Below, piece by piece: positions 29,160 through 38,968 of a DNA stretch of 64,000 bases. The notes beneath the pieces were generated by a model, which had not been told where the DNA came from, searched no databases, and worked only from the letters and a program-made list of their open reading frames with translations. Numbering within the stretch: the stretch's first letter is position 1; each line of letters begins with the position of its first letter. The translations under genes and the position numbers were made by a program. The stretch comes from Lutibacter sp. B1 (GTDB lineage Bacteria; Bacteroidota; Bacteroidia; Flavobacteriales; Flavobacteriaceae): assembly GCF_012524075.1 (NCBI RefSeq), contig NZ_JAAZUI010000002.1, positions 148,408-212,407 of the forward strand, read 5' to 3'.

Positions 29160-30121
29160 TTTTGAATTAAGAATTCTATTTGGTTTGGATTAATTCTTAT
29201 GGATGAAATAAACTCACTTTTTTGCATAATTACCGGAGTTAAAAAACGAATTAAAGTATCGTTTTGGTATTCTTTATAATCAAACGCTACCTGAACGCTA
29301 TTTTTATTAATTTTATTAAAATTTGAAAGTCCGGCCTGATAAACAATTTCTATTTCATTTGGAAATGGTCTAACTTTAACTCCTTCCGGTTCATTAATTA
29401 TAGTTACAGGTATTGTAAAACTTCCTTCGGTAAATTTATCAACTTCTCCTTTTATTTTAACACTTTTATCTGAAAGTACAATATTTTTTTTTAATGGAGT
29501 TTTTAAAGGTAAGTCAATATTTATATTTTCGTAAACTTCATTTAATTTTAAGGTAGTTGTGGTTATCTCTTTTACAGAATCAATGTATTTTTCAGGTCCT
29601 GAAATTATTATAGAATCAGGTATTATTTTTAAATCTTCAGTTAAATTATAACCTAATTTGTATTTTATATCTATTGAAGGGTTAACAGGTATTTTTTTTG
29701 AAATATTATTACCTAATTCAATAAAAATAGTATCGCTCAATATTTTAACAATTTCAGTTTCACTAGGCAATTGTGCATTTAAATTAGAAATTTGTGCATT
29801 AGGCAATAAATAATAAGAGGTATTATTTTTTATAACATTTTTTAAGTTTAATGTTATTTTATGCTTAACAGCTTTGTATTTTACCAAATTAAAACCCGGA
29901 GCTTTAATTGCAACATTTACCTCTTGAATTGGTTTGCTTTGCAATAATTTATCGGCAGGTAAATTTTTATATTCTATTTTAAATACTGCTGAACTTGTAT
30001 AGGTTTTAGACAATTCAATCAACAACCAAATAATTGATGTTAACACTAAAAAAAATAAAAATATTCTTACTTTTCTATTGTTTCTTAGCGACATTCCAGG
30101 TTTATTAACAGCTGTTTTCAT
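29156..30121 (-). CDS. YbbR-domain membrane-anchored protein
   Basis: 321 residues. One N-terminal membrane anchor (about 20-38) is followed by an extracytoplasmic part with repeated YbbR-like modules (VNVAIKAPGFNLVKYK, IIPDSIIISGPEKYID, IKGEVDK). In Firmicutes, YbbR/CdaR regulates a diadenylate cyclase; no cdaA is seen here. Overlaps coaE by 4 bp. Confidence 0.82.
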   Translation of the reverse strand: MKTAVNKPGMSLRNNRKVRIFLFFLVLTSIIWLLIELSKTYTSSAVFKIEYKNLPADKLLQSKPIQEVNVAIKAPGFNLVKYKAVKHKITLNLKNVIKNNTSYYLLPNAQISNLNAQLPSETEIVKILSDTIFIELGNNISKKIPVNPSIDIKYKLGYNLTEDLKIIPDSIIISGPEKYIDSVKEITTTTLKLNEVYENINIDLPLKTPLKKNIVLSDKSVKIKGEVDKFTEGSFTIPVTIINEPEGVKVRPFPNEIEIVYQAGLSNFNKINKNSVQVAFDYKEYQNDTLIRFLTPVIMQKSEFISSIRINPNQIEFLIQK

Positions 30122-30146
30122 ATTTAAAATAAAAACTAAATATACA

Positions 30147-30175
30147 AAAAAAGTGAGCTTTACAGCTCACTTTTT
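30147..30175 (-). terminator. Intrinsic terminator between yajC and the YbbR gene
   Basis: Stem AAGTGAGCT / AGCTCACTT, loop TTAC, flanked by A and T runs. It follows yajC leftward and would partly separate yajC from ybbR-coaE. Confidence 0.75.
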
Positions 30176-30191
30176 ATTGGTTGAGAATTTT

Positions 30192-30515
30192 TTATTTCTT
30201 TTCTATAGGAGCTTGATATTTTTTACTGAGATCCATAGAAACTGCTGTTCTTTCAAATTTGATTTTACCGGCACCTGTTTCAATTATTACAGTATTATCA
30301 CTGTCAACAATATCAACAATTTTCCCATGTATTCCACTCGATGTTACAACTTTTGTTCCTTTAGTTAAAGAATTTTGAAATTGTTTTTCATTTTTTTGAC
30401 GTTTCATTTGTGGTCTAATCATAAAAAAATATAGAACCAAAATCATCAATAAGAAAGGTAACATAGTTGTTAATGAACTTCCTCCTCCTGTTTGTAAAAA
30501 AATTGTTGTGTACAT
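30192..30515 (-). CDS. yajC: Preprotein translocase subunit YajC
   Basis: 107 residues: one membrane helix (MLPFLLMILVLYFFMIRPQMKRQKN, the family signature) and a small cytoplasmic domain with GTKVVTSSGIHGKIVDI. Accessory component of the SecDF-YajC complex at the inner membrane. Next to a DUF1573 lipoprotein gene and nusB. Confidence 0.96.
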   Translation of the reverse strand: MYTTIFLQTGGGSSLTTMLPFLLMILVLYFFMIRPQMKRQKNEKQFQNSLTKGTKVVTSSGIHGKIVDIVDSDNTVIIETGAGKIKFERTAVSMDLSKKYQAPIEKK

Positions 30516-30540
30516 TATCGTATTTTATCTATTATTTGTA

Positions 30541-30993
30541 TTAACTTTTTTTGATTACTGTGCCCGAAATGCGTAATATTTCAGTTGCTTTTTCTGAATT
30601 TGTTTGAAGTGTAATTGATTTGCTTTGCTTTCCGGATCTTCCTCTTGAGTTAAATGAGAATTTAAGCTCTGCAGAATCTCCCGGTTTAATAGCTTCTTTT
30701 GGCCATTCAGGTACTGTACAACCACAACTTGCTTTTGCATCTAAAATAATTAAATCGGCCTTACCTTTATTAGATATTACAAATATACCTTCAACAACAT
30801 CACCTTCTGTAACACTTCCAAAATCATATTCTCTTTTGTCAAAATCAATAATGGCACCACCTAAACTTATTTTTGCATCTCTTTCTTTAGCACTTTCAAT
30901 ATTAGATGCTTTAATTTTTGATGAAGCGTTTTCTTTACAAGAAACCATAAAAAAAGCTGCGCAAGCTAAACCTAAATATACTATTTTTCTCAT
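30541..30993 (-). CDS. DUF1573 lipoprotein
   Basis: 150 residues from the ATG at 30993 (MRKIVYLGLACAAFFMVSC, lipobox MVSC); a longer frame upstream would mask the signal. One DUF1573 domain with ASCGCTVPEWP. Related to, but clearly diverged from, the secreted DUF1573 protein at 3473-3922. It lies between nusB and yajC. Function unknown. Confidence 0.87.
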   Translation of the reverse strand: MRKIVYLGLACAAFFMVSCKENASSKIKASNIESAKERDAKISLGGAIIDFDKREYDFGSVTEGDVVEGIFVISNKGKADLIILDAKASCGCTVPEWPKEAIKPGDSAELKFSFNSRGRSGKQSKSITLQTNSEKATEILRISGTVIKKS

Positions 30994-31027
30994 GTTTGTA
31001 TTGTTTGTTTTGTGTAAAATTAAAAAA

Positions 31028-31966
31028 TTATAACAATCCTCTGCCAATTTTTTCTATTCTTTTTGAAGCCATAAAATCTTTTAAAATTTTATCTAAAACT
31101 CCATTTATAAAAAAACTACTCTTCTCTGTTGAGTAATCTTTGGCAATTTCAATATATTCATTTATTGTAACACGTGTAGGAATTGATGGAAATTTTAAAA
31201 ATTCGCAAATTGCCATTTTTATTAAAATCATATCTATTTCGGCAATTCGTTCGGCATCCCAATTAGGTGTTTTATCAATAATATATTTTTCAAACTCTGT
31301 ATGATTTAGTACCACTTTTCTAAATAAATCAAGCACATATTTTTTATCATCTTCATCTTTATACAATTGCCCTAATCTAAATGATTTTTTAGGATTTAGC
31401 TGATTTAAGGTTTTAACAATCCATGTATTTACAAAAGGAATATCATCAACCCAACTTATATTCTTATCCTCAAAATAATCGGCCAATTTATCATTCGGTG
31501 CAATAATCTCTTTAAAAACAGCTATTACAAAATCTTTATCATCTTGGAATGATTTTTTTGAAGATTTCATGTAATTAGCATACAAATTGCTTTCTTTAAT
31601 CAGCTTCCAAACTTCTTTAATATATTCGTCATCCAGTTTCCAATTGTTTAATTTATTAGATTCTAAATATTCATTTAACGAAACACTATCTTCAAATAAT
31701 TGAAAAATAGAATTATCAATAAATTTTGTGTTTGGATTTAGTTCTTCTGCAGTGGCTAAAAACTTTTTTCTTGAAATTTCAATATGATTTTTCTCCATAT
31801 TTTTAACTTCAACAAATAAACGAAGTAATAGTACATACAAATCGTACATTTTATCTATACTAGCGTATAAAAATTTTTCTTCTTTAGTAAGGTTATCACT
31901 TTTAGACTGTAGTATTGCATATACCGATTGCATTACTTTAATTCTAATATGTCTTCTATTTATCAT
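31028..31966 (-). CDS. nusB: Transcription antitermination factor NusB
   Basis: 312 residues, the long Bacteroidota form: the NusB fold is at the C-terminus (about 195-305, ERIAEIDMILIKMAICEF and IPTRVTINEYIEIAKDYS) behind an N-terminal extension. NusB with NusE binds boxA RNA and helps rRNA transcription resist termination. First gene of the leftward cluster. Confidence 0.92.
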   Translation of the reverse strand: MINRRHIRIKVMQSVYAILQSKSDNLTKEEKFLYASIDKMYDLYVLLLRLFVEVKNMEKNHIEISRKKFLATAEELNPNTKFIDNSIFQLFEDSVSLNEYLESNKLNNWKLDDEYIKEVWKLIKESNLYANYMKSSKKSFQDDKDFVIAVFKEIIAPNDKLADYFEDKNISWVDDIPFVNTWIVKTLNQLNPKKSFRLGQLYKDEDDKKYVLDLFRKVVLNHTEFEKYIIDKTPNWDAERIAEIDMILIKMAICEFLKFPSIPTRVTINEYIEIAKDYSTEKSSFFINGVLDKILKDFMASKRIEKIGRGLL

Positions 31967-32141
31967 TTAAAGAACTTTGAAAAAATTGTGTTTTTAACGC
32001 CACAAAAATAATATTATTTTTTATAAATAAGATGTTGTTTTCATTTTTTTAAACAAAGTTAAATCTATATTAAAATACAACTATTAAAATAATATTGATG
32101 TATATTCGTGCTTTAAAATTTTGAGCGTACCAATTTTCTTT

Positions 32142-33896
32142 ATGAAAGCCTTACAATACTTAAATAAATACTTTTTAAAATATAAATACCGTCTATTATT
32201 AGGAATAGTTATTGCAATTTGTTCTAACTTTTTATCATTACAAGTACCTCAGCTTATTAGAAAATCAGTAAATATTGCTGAAGATTATAAAAACGGTACA
32301 GTAACTGATTTAACAGTTGTTAAAGCCGAACTTCTAAATAACATACTATTAATTATTGGAGCGGCTCTACTGGCAGGTTTTTTTACTTTTTTAATGAGAC
32401 AAATGATTATTGTTACATCTCGTTTAATTGAATTTGATTTAAAAAATGAGATTTACCAACAATACCAGCGTTTATCATTAAATTTTTATAAAAAAAACAG
32501 AACCGGTGATTTAATGAATCGTATAAGTGAAGACGTAAGTAAAGTACGTATGTATTTTGGACCTGCAATAATGTATACAATGAACATGCTGGTTTTATTT
32601 GTTATTGCTATTATTAGAATGTACAGTATTGATACTACATTAACCAATTATACATTATTACCACTACCAATACTATCAATATCTATTTATGTGTTAAGTA
32701 GAGTCATTAATAAACGAAGCACCATTGTTCAACAATACTTATCTATACTAACCGCTAATGCACAAGAAACTTTTTCAGGAATCAGTATTTTAAAATCGTA
32801 CGGTATTGAATCAAAAACAATGGTTGAATTTGAAAATTTAAGCAATACCGCTAAAGAAAAGAATATTAATTTATACATGGCTCAAGCATTATTTTCTCCA
32901 TTAATGATTTTATTAATTGGTTTAAGTAATATTCTAGTTATTTACATTGGAGGTTTACGATTTATTCAAGGTGAAATTTCTTTAGGTGTTATTGCAGAAT
33001 TTATTTTATACGTTAATATGCTAACCTGGCCTGTGGCAGTTGTTGGATGGGTAACTTCAATAATTCAACAAGCAGAAGCTTCACAAAAACGTATCAACGA
33101 ATTTTTAGAGCAAAAACCGGAGATTGTAAATAATAACACTAATTCTTCTCAAATTGAAGGTACTATAGAATTTAAAAAGGTTTCTTTTACTTATGACGAT
33201 ACCAATATTACGGCTCTTAAAAACATTAATTTTAAATTAGAAAAAGGAAAAACATTAGCTATTCTGGGTAATACAGGTTCCGGTAAATCTACAATACTAA
33301 GTTTAATTGCCAGATTATACGATGTGGATTCAGGAAAAATTTTAATCGACGGAAATGAGATTGAAACAATTAATTTAAATGATTTACGCCAAAGCATAGG
33401 TTTTGTACCACAAGAAGCATTTTTATTTTCAGACACTATAAAAAACAATATTAAATTTGGCGACGAAAATGCCTCAGACGAAAAAATTGAACAAGCGGCT
33501 AAAGATGCATATATACACCATAATATTATAGAATTTAATAAAGGTTACGATACTTATGTAGGTGAAAGAGGTGTAACACTTTCCGGTGGACAAAAACAAC
33601 GTGTGTCTATAGCAAGGTCCATTATTAAATCGCCTAAAATATTAATTTTTGACGATTGCCTTTCTGCAGTTGATACCGAAACAGAAGAAATTATTTTAAA
33701 TAATTTATATAAAGTAAGTAAAAATAAAACCACAATAATTGTTAGCCATAGAGTTTCTTCTGTTAAAAATGCCGATACTATAATAGTTTTAGATAACGGT
33801 AGCATTATTCAACAAGGTTCGCACAATGAGCTTATTAATAAAAAAGGGTATTATAAAGAGCTTTATGAACAACAACTTTTGGAAAAAGAAATTTAA
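32142..33896 (+). CDS. ABC exporter half-transporter (permease-ATPase fusion)
   Basis: 584 residues from ATG 32142 (an in-frame TTG at 32121 is less likely). The N-terminal half has six membrane helices; the C-terminal half is the ATPase with Walker A GNTGSGKST, signature LSGGQKQ and H-loop VSHRVSS. Walker B reads ILIFDDCLSAVD: the catalytic Glu is Asp, as in degenerate-site subunits of heterodimeric exporters such as MdlA or BmrC. No partner half-transporter adjoins it. Substrate (drug or lipid) unknown. Confidence 0.9.
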   Translation: MKALQYLNKYFLKYKYRLLLGIVIAICSNFLSLQVPQLIRKSVNIAEDYKNGTVTDLTVVKAELLNNILLIIGAALLAGFFTFLMRQMIIVTSRLIEFDLKNEIYQQYQRLSLNFYKKNRTGDLMNRISEDVSKVRMYFGPAIMYTMNMLVLFVIAIIRMYSIDTTLTNYTLLPLPILSISIYVLSRVINKRSTIVQQYLSILTANAQETFSGISILKSYGIESKTMVEFENLSNTAKEKNINLYMAQALFSPLMILLIGLSNILVIYIGGLRFIQGEISLGVIAEFILYVNMLTWPVAVVGWVTSIIQQAEASQKRINEFLEQKPEIVNNNTNSSQIEGTIEFKKVSFTYDDTNITALKNINFKLEKGKTLAILGNTGSGKSTILSLIARLYDVDSGKILIDGNEIETINLNDLRQSIGFVPQEAFLFSDTIKNNIKFGDENASDEKIEQAAKDAYIHHNIIEFNKGYDTYVGERGVTLSGGQKQRVSIARSIIKSPKILIFDDCLSAVDTETEEIILNNLYKVSKNKTTIIVSHRVSSVKNADTIIVLDNGSIIQQGSHNELINKKGYYKELYEQQLLEKEI

Positions 33897-33899
33897 AAA

Positions 33900-33932
33900 T
33901 TGTGAAATAACTCAAATATTTTTATAGATTTG
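33900..33932 (+). promoter_or_regulatory. Promoter of the DUF3276 gene
   Basis: TTG (33900-33902) and TAGATTTG (33925-33932) are 22 bp apart, within the Bacteroidota range. The ATG is 44 bp downstream of the -7 element. Confidence 0.5.
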
Positions 33933-33976
33933 TGTCTGTATCTAATAAAAAGATTAAATAAAATAGAAAGTTAATT

Positions 33977-34345
33977 ATGAGTGACCAAGAACATTTAGAA
34001 CAAGAAGAGATTTTCTCTCAAGTTCTTAGAGCAGGAAGAAGAACTTACTTTTTTGATGTAAGAGCTACAAAAGCTGAAGATTATTACTTAACTGTAACGG
34101 AAAGTAAAAAATTCACACATGACGATGGATCTTTCCATTACAAAAAGCACAAAATTTATTTATACAAAGAAGATTTTGCAGAATTTAATGAGATGCTTAA
34201 AGCAGCAACTGATTATATTTTAAATGAAAAAGGTGAAGAAGTAATTTCAGAACGTCATCAAAAAGATTTTAAAAAACCATCAGAATTAAACGGTGAACCT
34301 AAAGGAACTGAAAGTTTTACTGACTTAAATTTTGAAGATATTTAA
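33977..34345 (+). CDS. DUF3276 / PUR-type nucleic-acid-binding protein
   Basis: 122 residues matching the PUR-alpha-like DUF3276 family of Bacteroidota: EEIFSQVLRAGRRTYFFDVRATK, DYYLTVTESKK and HKIYLYKEDFAEFNEML. Family members bind single-stranded nucleic acids. Its own promoter and a strong terminator make it a single-gene unit. Confidence 0.85.
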   Translation: MSDQEHLEQEEIFSQVLRAGRRTYFFDVRATKAEDYYLTVTESKKFTHDDGSFHYKKHKIYLYKEDFAEFNEMLKAATDYILNEKGEEVISERHQKDFKKPSELNGEPKGTESFTDLNFEDI

Positions 34346-34363
34346 AAGTAATATTATTCTAAA

Positions 34364-34401
34364 ATAAAAAAACACCTCAAAAAATTTGAGGTGTTTTTTT
34401 A
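34364..34401. terminator. Bidirectional intrinsic terminator
   Basis: Long perfect stem AAAAAACACCTCAAA / TTTGAGGTGTTTTTT with a 3-4 nt loop between the DUF3276 gene and converging sucC. Confidence 0.9.
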
Positions 34402-34420
34402 TGCATTAAGTTTGTTTTAG

Positions 34421-35614
34421 CTACGCTAAAACTTCTTGTACTTTATCAGCCGCTTCCTGAAATTCTGTAGCAGATATTACATCTAAACCACTGGCGTCAA
34501 TTAATTCTTTTGCTTCAATTGCATTTGTACCTTGTAAACGAACAATTATTGGCACTTTAATAGCATCACCCATATTTTTATACGCATCAATAACACCTTG
34601 GGCTACTCTGTCACAACGTACAATACCTCCAAATATATTTACTAAAATAGCTTTTACATTTGTATCTTTTAAAATAATTCTAAATGCAGTTTCTACACGT
34701 TTAGCATCAGCAGTACCACCAACATCTAAAAAGTTTGCAGGCTCACCACCCGATTGCTTAATTAAATCCATAGTACTCATGGCTAAGCCGGCTCCATTTA
34801 CCATACAACCAACATTACCGTCTAAATCAACATAATTTAAACCGGCAGCATTCGCTTCAACTTCTATTTCGTTTTCTTCACGTAAATCTCTTAACTCAGC
34901 TAAATCTTTATGACGGTATAAAGCATTATCATCCAACACAACTTTTGAATCTACAGCTAAAATTTTATCATCAGAAGTTTTTAAAACAGGATTAATTTCA
35001 AATAACGAAGCATCCGATTTTGCAAATGCTGTATACAATGATGTAACAAACTTTATCATTTCTTTTAAAGCAACACCCGATAAACCTAAGTTAAACGCTA
35101 CTTTACGTGCTTGAAATGGTTGTATTCCCAATAACGGGTCAATTTCTTCAGTAAAAATTAAATGAGGAGTTTTTTCAGCTACAGTTTCAATATCCATTCC
35201 TCCTTCAGTAGAGTACATAATCATATTTTTTCCTGTGGCTCTATTTAATAAAACCGACATGTAATATTCTTCCGGCTCACTATTTCCCGGATAATATACG
35301 TCTTCAGCTATTAATACTTTATGAACTTTTTTACCTTGCGGAGGAGTTTGAGGTGTTTTCAACATCATACCAATAATATCATTAGATATTGTTTCAACAT
35401 CATCTAAACTTTTTGCAAGTTTAACACCACCACCTTTTCCTCGTCCACCAGCATGAATTTGCGCTTTTACTACCCACCAACCTGTACCGGTTTCAGCAGC
35501 TAATTGTTTTGCAGCTTCTACTGCTTTTTTCGGATTATCGGCAACAATTCCACGTTGAATTCTAACGCCAAAACTATTTAACAATTCTTTTCCTTGATAT
35601 TCGTGTAAGTTCAT
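34421..35614 (-). CDS. sucC: Succinyl-CoA synthetase beta subunit
   Basis: TCA-cycle enzyme making ATP or GTP from succinyl-CoA. 397 residues with the ATP-grasp fold: MNLHEYQGKELL, VVKAQIHAGGRGKGGGVK, LFEINPVL and VNIFGGIVRCD. The alpha subunit gene (sucD), often adjacent in other bacteria, is not beside it here; this separation is common in Bacteroidota. Confidence 0.97.
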   Translation of the reverse strand: MNLHEYQGKELLNSFGVRIQRGIVADNPKKAVEAAKQLAAETGTGWWVVKAQIHAGGRGKGGGVKLAKSLDDVETISNDIIGMMLKTPQTPPQGKKVHKVLIAEDVYYPGNSEPEEYYMSVLLNRATGKNMIMYSTEGGMDIETVAEKTPHLIFTEEIDPLLGIQPFQARKVAFNLGLSGVALKEMIKFVTSLYTAFAKSDASLFEINPVLKTSDDKILAVDSKVVLDDNALYRHKDLAELRDLREENEIEVEANAAGLNYVDLDGNVGCMVNGAGLAMSTMDLIKQSGGEPANFLDVGGTADAKRVETAFRIILKDTNVKAILVNIFGGIVRCDRVAQGVIDAYKNMGDAIKVPIIVRLQGTNAIEAKELIDASGLDVISATEFQEAADKVQEVLA

Positions 35615-35741
35615 TTTTTTAAGATCTTCAATTTTAATATATACTAAAAATCAAATCTAATAATTTATAATCAATTAATAAAAATATTGTAACAAATTTA
35701 ATTTTAATAAGTCTTTATAATTAATAACAATTTATGATTTA

Positions 35742-35764
35742 TTTAAGACGATATTTATCTTAAA
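35742..35764. repeat. Inverted repeat upstream of the DUF5916 gene
   Basis: TTTAAGA and TCTTAAA, 9 nt apart, in the divergent sucC/DUF5916 gap. Could be an operator; nothing else supports that. The rest of the gap is AT-rich without a visible gene. Confidence 0.3.
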
Positions 35765-35809
35765 AAGTTATTTTAGCTTAATTCAAACAATATATTAGAA
35801 CTTTCTTTT

Positions 35810-38239
35810 ATGAACAAAGTAATAATAATACTTGCTCTACTGTGCACATTTATATCTAACGCACAGGAAACCAAAAAAACTGTACTCACAAAAAGAACCA
35901 CAACACCTCCAAAAATTAACGGTAAATTAGATGATATTGCTTGGAAAGATGCTGATATAGCGAAAGACTTTGTACAATTTAGACCCGAAAACGGTACTAA
36001 AGAGCCTGAAACCCACAAAACAGAAGTTAAAATTGTTTATGATGATGAGGCCATCTATTTTGGAGCATACCTTTACGACAATAATCCCTCCGGTATTCCT
36101 GTTGAATTTACAACACGAGATAATGTTGGGCAAAATGATTTCTTTTTAGTAATTCTAAACCCCAATAATGATGGGCAAAATGCTACAGAATTTGCAGTTA
36201 CAAGCAGCGGAGTACAATTTGACGCTAAAGTTACTAAAGGTAATGAAGATGGTGATTGGAGTGCTGTTTGGGTTAGTGATATCAGCATGCAAAAAGATGG
36301 TTGGATTGTAGAGATGAAAATACCTTATTCCGCACTTCGATTTTCAAATAAAAAAATCCAAACTTGGGGCATAAATTTTCATAGAAAAATGTTACGTAGA
36401 AACGAACAATATACTTGGAATTTTATTGACAGAACAAAAGGAATTTGGACACAATACGATGGAATTCTAGAAGGCATACAAAATATAAATCCTCCTACTC
36501 GGCTAAGTTTTTACCCTTATGCGTCAGCAACTGTAGATTCTTACGATGGTGAATCCAATTCCGATTATAGTATTGGGTTAGACGTAAAATACGGCATTTC
36601 TGAAAGTTTTACTCTAGATGCTACTTTAATACCCGATTTTGGTCAAACAGCCTTTGACAATGTTACGCTTAACCTTGGCCCTTTTGAACAACAATATTCT
36701 GAACAACGACAATTTTTTACTGAAGGAACAGAACTATTTAGCAAAGGAGGTCTGTTTTATTCAAGAAGAATTGGTAACACACCTGTTGAAAAACATAAAA
36801 TCTATAAAGATTTGGAAGATAATGAAACTGTTGTTAAAAATCCTGATGATGTTAAAATGATAAACGCCATTAAAGTTTCCGGAAGAACTAAAAAGGGTTT
36901 AGGAATTGGAGTTTTTAATGCTGTTACCGAAAAAACAGAAGCAACTATCAAAAAAACCATAACAAATCCTGATAATACAACGTCGGAAGAATACTATAAA
37001 AAAGTAACTGAGCCTTTGGCAAATTACAGTGTTTTGGTTTTAGATCAACAATTTAACAAACACTCGTCTGTTACTTTAATTAATACCAATGTTTTACGTG
37101 AAGGTCGTTTTAGAGATGCCAACGTAACCGGACTGTTATACAACCTAAAAGACAGAAAGACCAACAGTTATTTTATTGACGGATCTGTTAAAACAAGTAC
37201 CATTAATGAAAATGGCGAAAAAACAAACGGTTATTTTTTTGATACCAGTATTGGAAAATCTGCAGGAAAATATCAATATGAGTTAGGGTACAATTTTAAA
37301 GACGATAAATATGAAATAAATGATTTAGGATACCAAAGCAATAATAACACACAAACCATATACAGTAATTTTTCCTATAGAATTTTTGAACCTACCAAAA
37401 AGTATGAAAACTATGGATTTTACACTTGGTACAACGCAAATTACTTACACAAACCGGGAAAATACACTGGAAATGAATGTGGATTTGAAGTTTGGGCTAA
37501 CACTTTAAAAAGATTTAGTTTTGGTGGAAATATTAATGGAAATATAGGAAACCAATACGATTATTACGAACCAAGAGTTCCCGGACGTTTTTTTGTAAAA
37601 AAATCAAAAATGAATTTAAATTCATGGATTTCAAGTGATTATCGTAAAAAATTTGCCGTAGATGCCAGTTTATACTATGGTATTTATTTTGATGATGATG
37701 AAAAAGGATTTGGATTTGGTTTTTCTCCAAGATACAGGTTTAGCAAACAGTTTTCTTTAGCATATGATTTTTATTATGATAAAAACACGAACGATAAAGG
37801 TTTTGTTACTATTGAAAATGATGATATTATTTTCGGTAAAAGAGATTCTAAAGATATTGAAAATAGTATCTCCGGTAAATACAGTTTTGGTATAAAATCA
37901 TCTATTTCGTTATCATTCAGGCATTATTGGTCGCCTGTAGAATATCATTCGCAATACTATGTACTTAACTCAAAGGGTTATTTAGATGAGCATCCTTACT
38001 CAGAAAAAAATGACATTAACTACAATAGTTGGAATTTAGACCTGAATTATATTTGGGAATTCGCCCCCGGAAGCCAGTTAATAGCATTTTACAGAAACTC
38101 TATTTTCAGTCAAAATGAAAAAGCATATCTTAATTTTACAGATAATTTAGATAATCTATTTAAAGATCCATCAAAACACACATTCTCTTTAAAGTTAATC
38201 TATTATATAGATTACAACAATATTAAAAATATAATCTAA
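35810..38239 (+). CDS. DUF5916 outer-membrane protein with CBM9-like domain
   Basis: 809 residues with a signal peptide (ends SNAQ), an N-terminal carbohydrate-binding family 9-like domain (about 35-215: KINGKLDDIAWKDAD, VKIVYDDEAIYFGAYLYD, WIVEMKIPYSALRF) and a long C-terminal DUF5916 region with alternating aromatic strands ending IYYIDYNN, consistent with an outer-membrane beta barrel. Exact role unknown; glycan binding or uptake is a guess from the CBM9-like part. Its own transcript unit. Confidence 0.88.
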   Translation: MNKVIIILALLCTFISNAQETKKTVLTKRTTTPPKINGKLDDIAWKDADIAKDFVQFRPENGTKEPETHKTEVKIVYDDEAIYFGAYLYDNNPSGIPVEFTTRDNVGQNDFFLVILNPNNDGQNATEFAVTSSGVQFDAKVTKGNEDGDWSAVWVSDISMQKDGWIVEMKIPYSALRFSNKKIQTWGINFHRKMLRRNEQYTWNFIDRTKGIWTQYDGILEGIQNINPPTRLSFYPYASATVDSYDGESNSDYSIGLDVKYGISESFTLDATLIPDFGQTAFDNVTLNLGPFEQQYSEQRQFFTEGTELFSKGGLFYSRRIGNTPVEKHKIYKDLEDNETVVKNPDDVKMINAIKVSGRTKKGLGIGVFNAVTEKTEATIKKTITNPDNTTSEEYYKKVTEPLANYSVLVLDQQFNKHSSVTLINTNVLREGRFRDANVTGLLYNLKDRKTNSYFIDGSVKTSTINENGEKTNGYFFDTSIGKSAGKYQYELGYNFKDDKYEINDLGYQSNNNTQTIYSNFSYRIFEPTKKYENYGFYTWYNANYLHKPGKYTGNECGFEVWANTLKRFSFGGNINGNIGNQYDYYEPRVPGRFFVKKSKMNLNSWISSDYRKKFAVDASLYYGIYFDDDEKGFGFGFSPRYRFSKQFSLAYDFYYDKNTNDKGFVTIENDDIIFGKRDSKDIENSISGKYSFGIKSSISLSFRHYWSPVEYHSQYYVLNSKGYLDEHPYSEKNDINYNSWNLDLNYIWEFAPGSQLIAFYRNSIFSQNEKAYLNFTDNLDNLFKDPSKHTFSLKLIYYIDYNNIKNII

Positions 38240-38294
38240 TTGAGGTTAACTAAGCTATTTTTTTAATACTTTCGCATTAACCAACTTGCATTAC

Positions 38295-38957
38295 ATGATT
38301 ATTGCTAAAAATATACATAAATTTTACGGAGATTTAGAGGTTTTAAAAGGTGTTGGATTAACTATAAAAAAAGGTGAAATTGTTGCTATTGTTGGCCCTT
38401 CAGGAGCAGGAAAAACAACTCTTTTACAAATACTAGGCACTTTAGATAAACCAACAAATAATAAAAACTCGGAACTTACAATAAACAATCAAAATTTACT
38501 TAATTTAAAAGACAAACCTTTATCAAAGTTTCGAAATCAGCATATAGGTTTTATTTTCCAGTTTCATCAACTTTTACCTGAATTTACAGCATTGGAAAAC
38601 GTTTGTATTCCGGCATTTATAGCAAATAAAACAAAAAAAGAAGCCGAAGCACAAGCTACTGATTTACTTCATTTTTTAGGATTATCAGACAGAATACATC
38701 ACAAACCCAATGAACTTTCAGGAGGTGAACAACAACGTGTTGCTGTAGCCAGAGCTTTAGTAAATAATCCCGATGTTGTATTTGCCGATGAACCAAGTGG
38801 TAATTTAGACTCAGCATCAGCAAAAAACTTACACGAATTATTTTTCACTTTAAGAGATAAGTTAAATCAAACTTTTGTAATTGTAACTCACAATCAGGAA
38901 TTAGCAAACATGGCCGATAGAAAATTAGAAATGAAAGACGGAAAAATCATCAATTAA
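38295..38957 (+). CDS. lolD: Lipoprotein-releasing ABC transporter ATPase
   Basis: 220 residues from ATG 38295 (upstream in-frame TTG at 38286). Walker [10 protein letters not shown], the LolD/MacB-type [18 protein letters not shown] block, signature LSGGEQQRV, Walker [13 protein letters not shown]. In the Lol system it powers release of outer-membrane lipoproteins with a LolC/E permease; a LolC/E-like permease is encoded at 59644-60879. A -7-like TACTTTCG lies at 38267-38274. Confidence 0.88.
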   Translation: MIIAKNIHKFYGDLEVLKGVGLTIKKGEIVAIVGPSGAGKTTLLQILGTLDKPTNNKNSELTINNQNLLNLKDKPLSKFRNQHIGFIFQFHQLLPEFTALENVCIPAFIANKTKKEAEAQATDLLHFLGLSDRIHHKPNELSGGEQQRVAVARALVNNPDVVFADEPSGNLDSASAKNLHELFFTLRDKLNQTFVIVTHNQELANMADRKLEMKDGKIIN

Positions 38958-38968
38958 ATTTTAGTAAA

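Noticed and set aside
30620..31033. Rightward 137-codon frame opposite the DUF1573 lipoprotein gene
   Set aside because: It lies antisense to a gene with a clear lipobox and SCGC motif; its composition is that of a shadow frame.
36639..36860. Rightward 73-codon frame inside the DUF5916 gene
   Set aside because: Alternative frame of an intact 809-residue gene; no start context or family resemblance.
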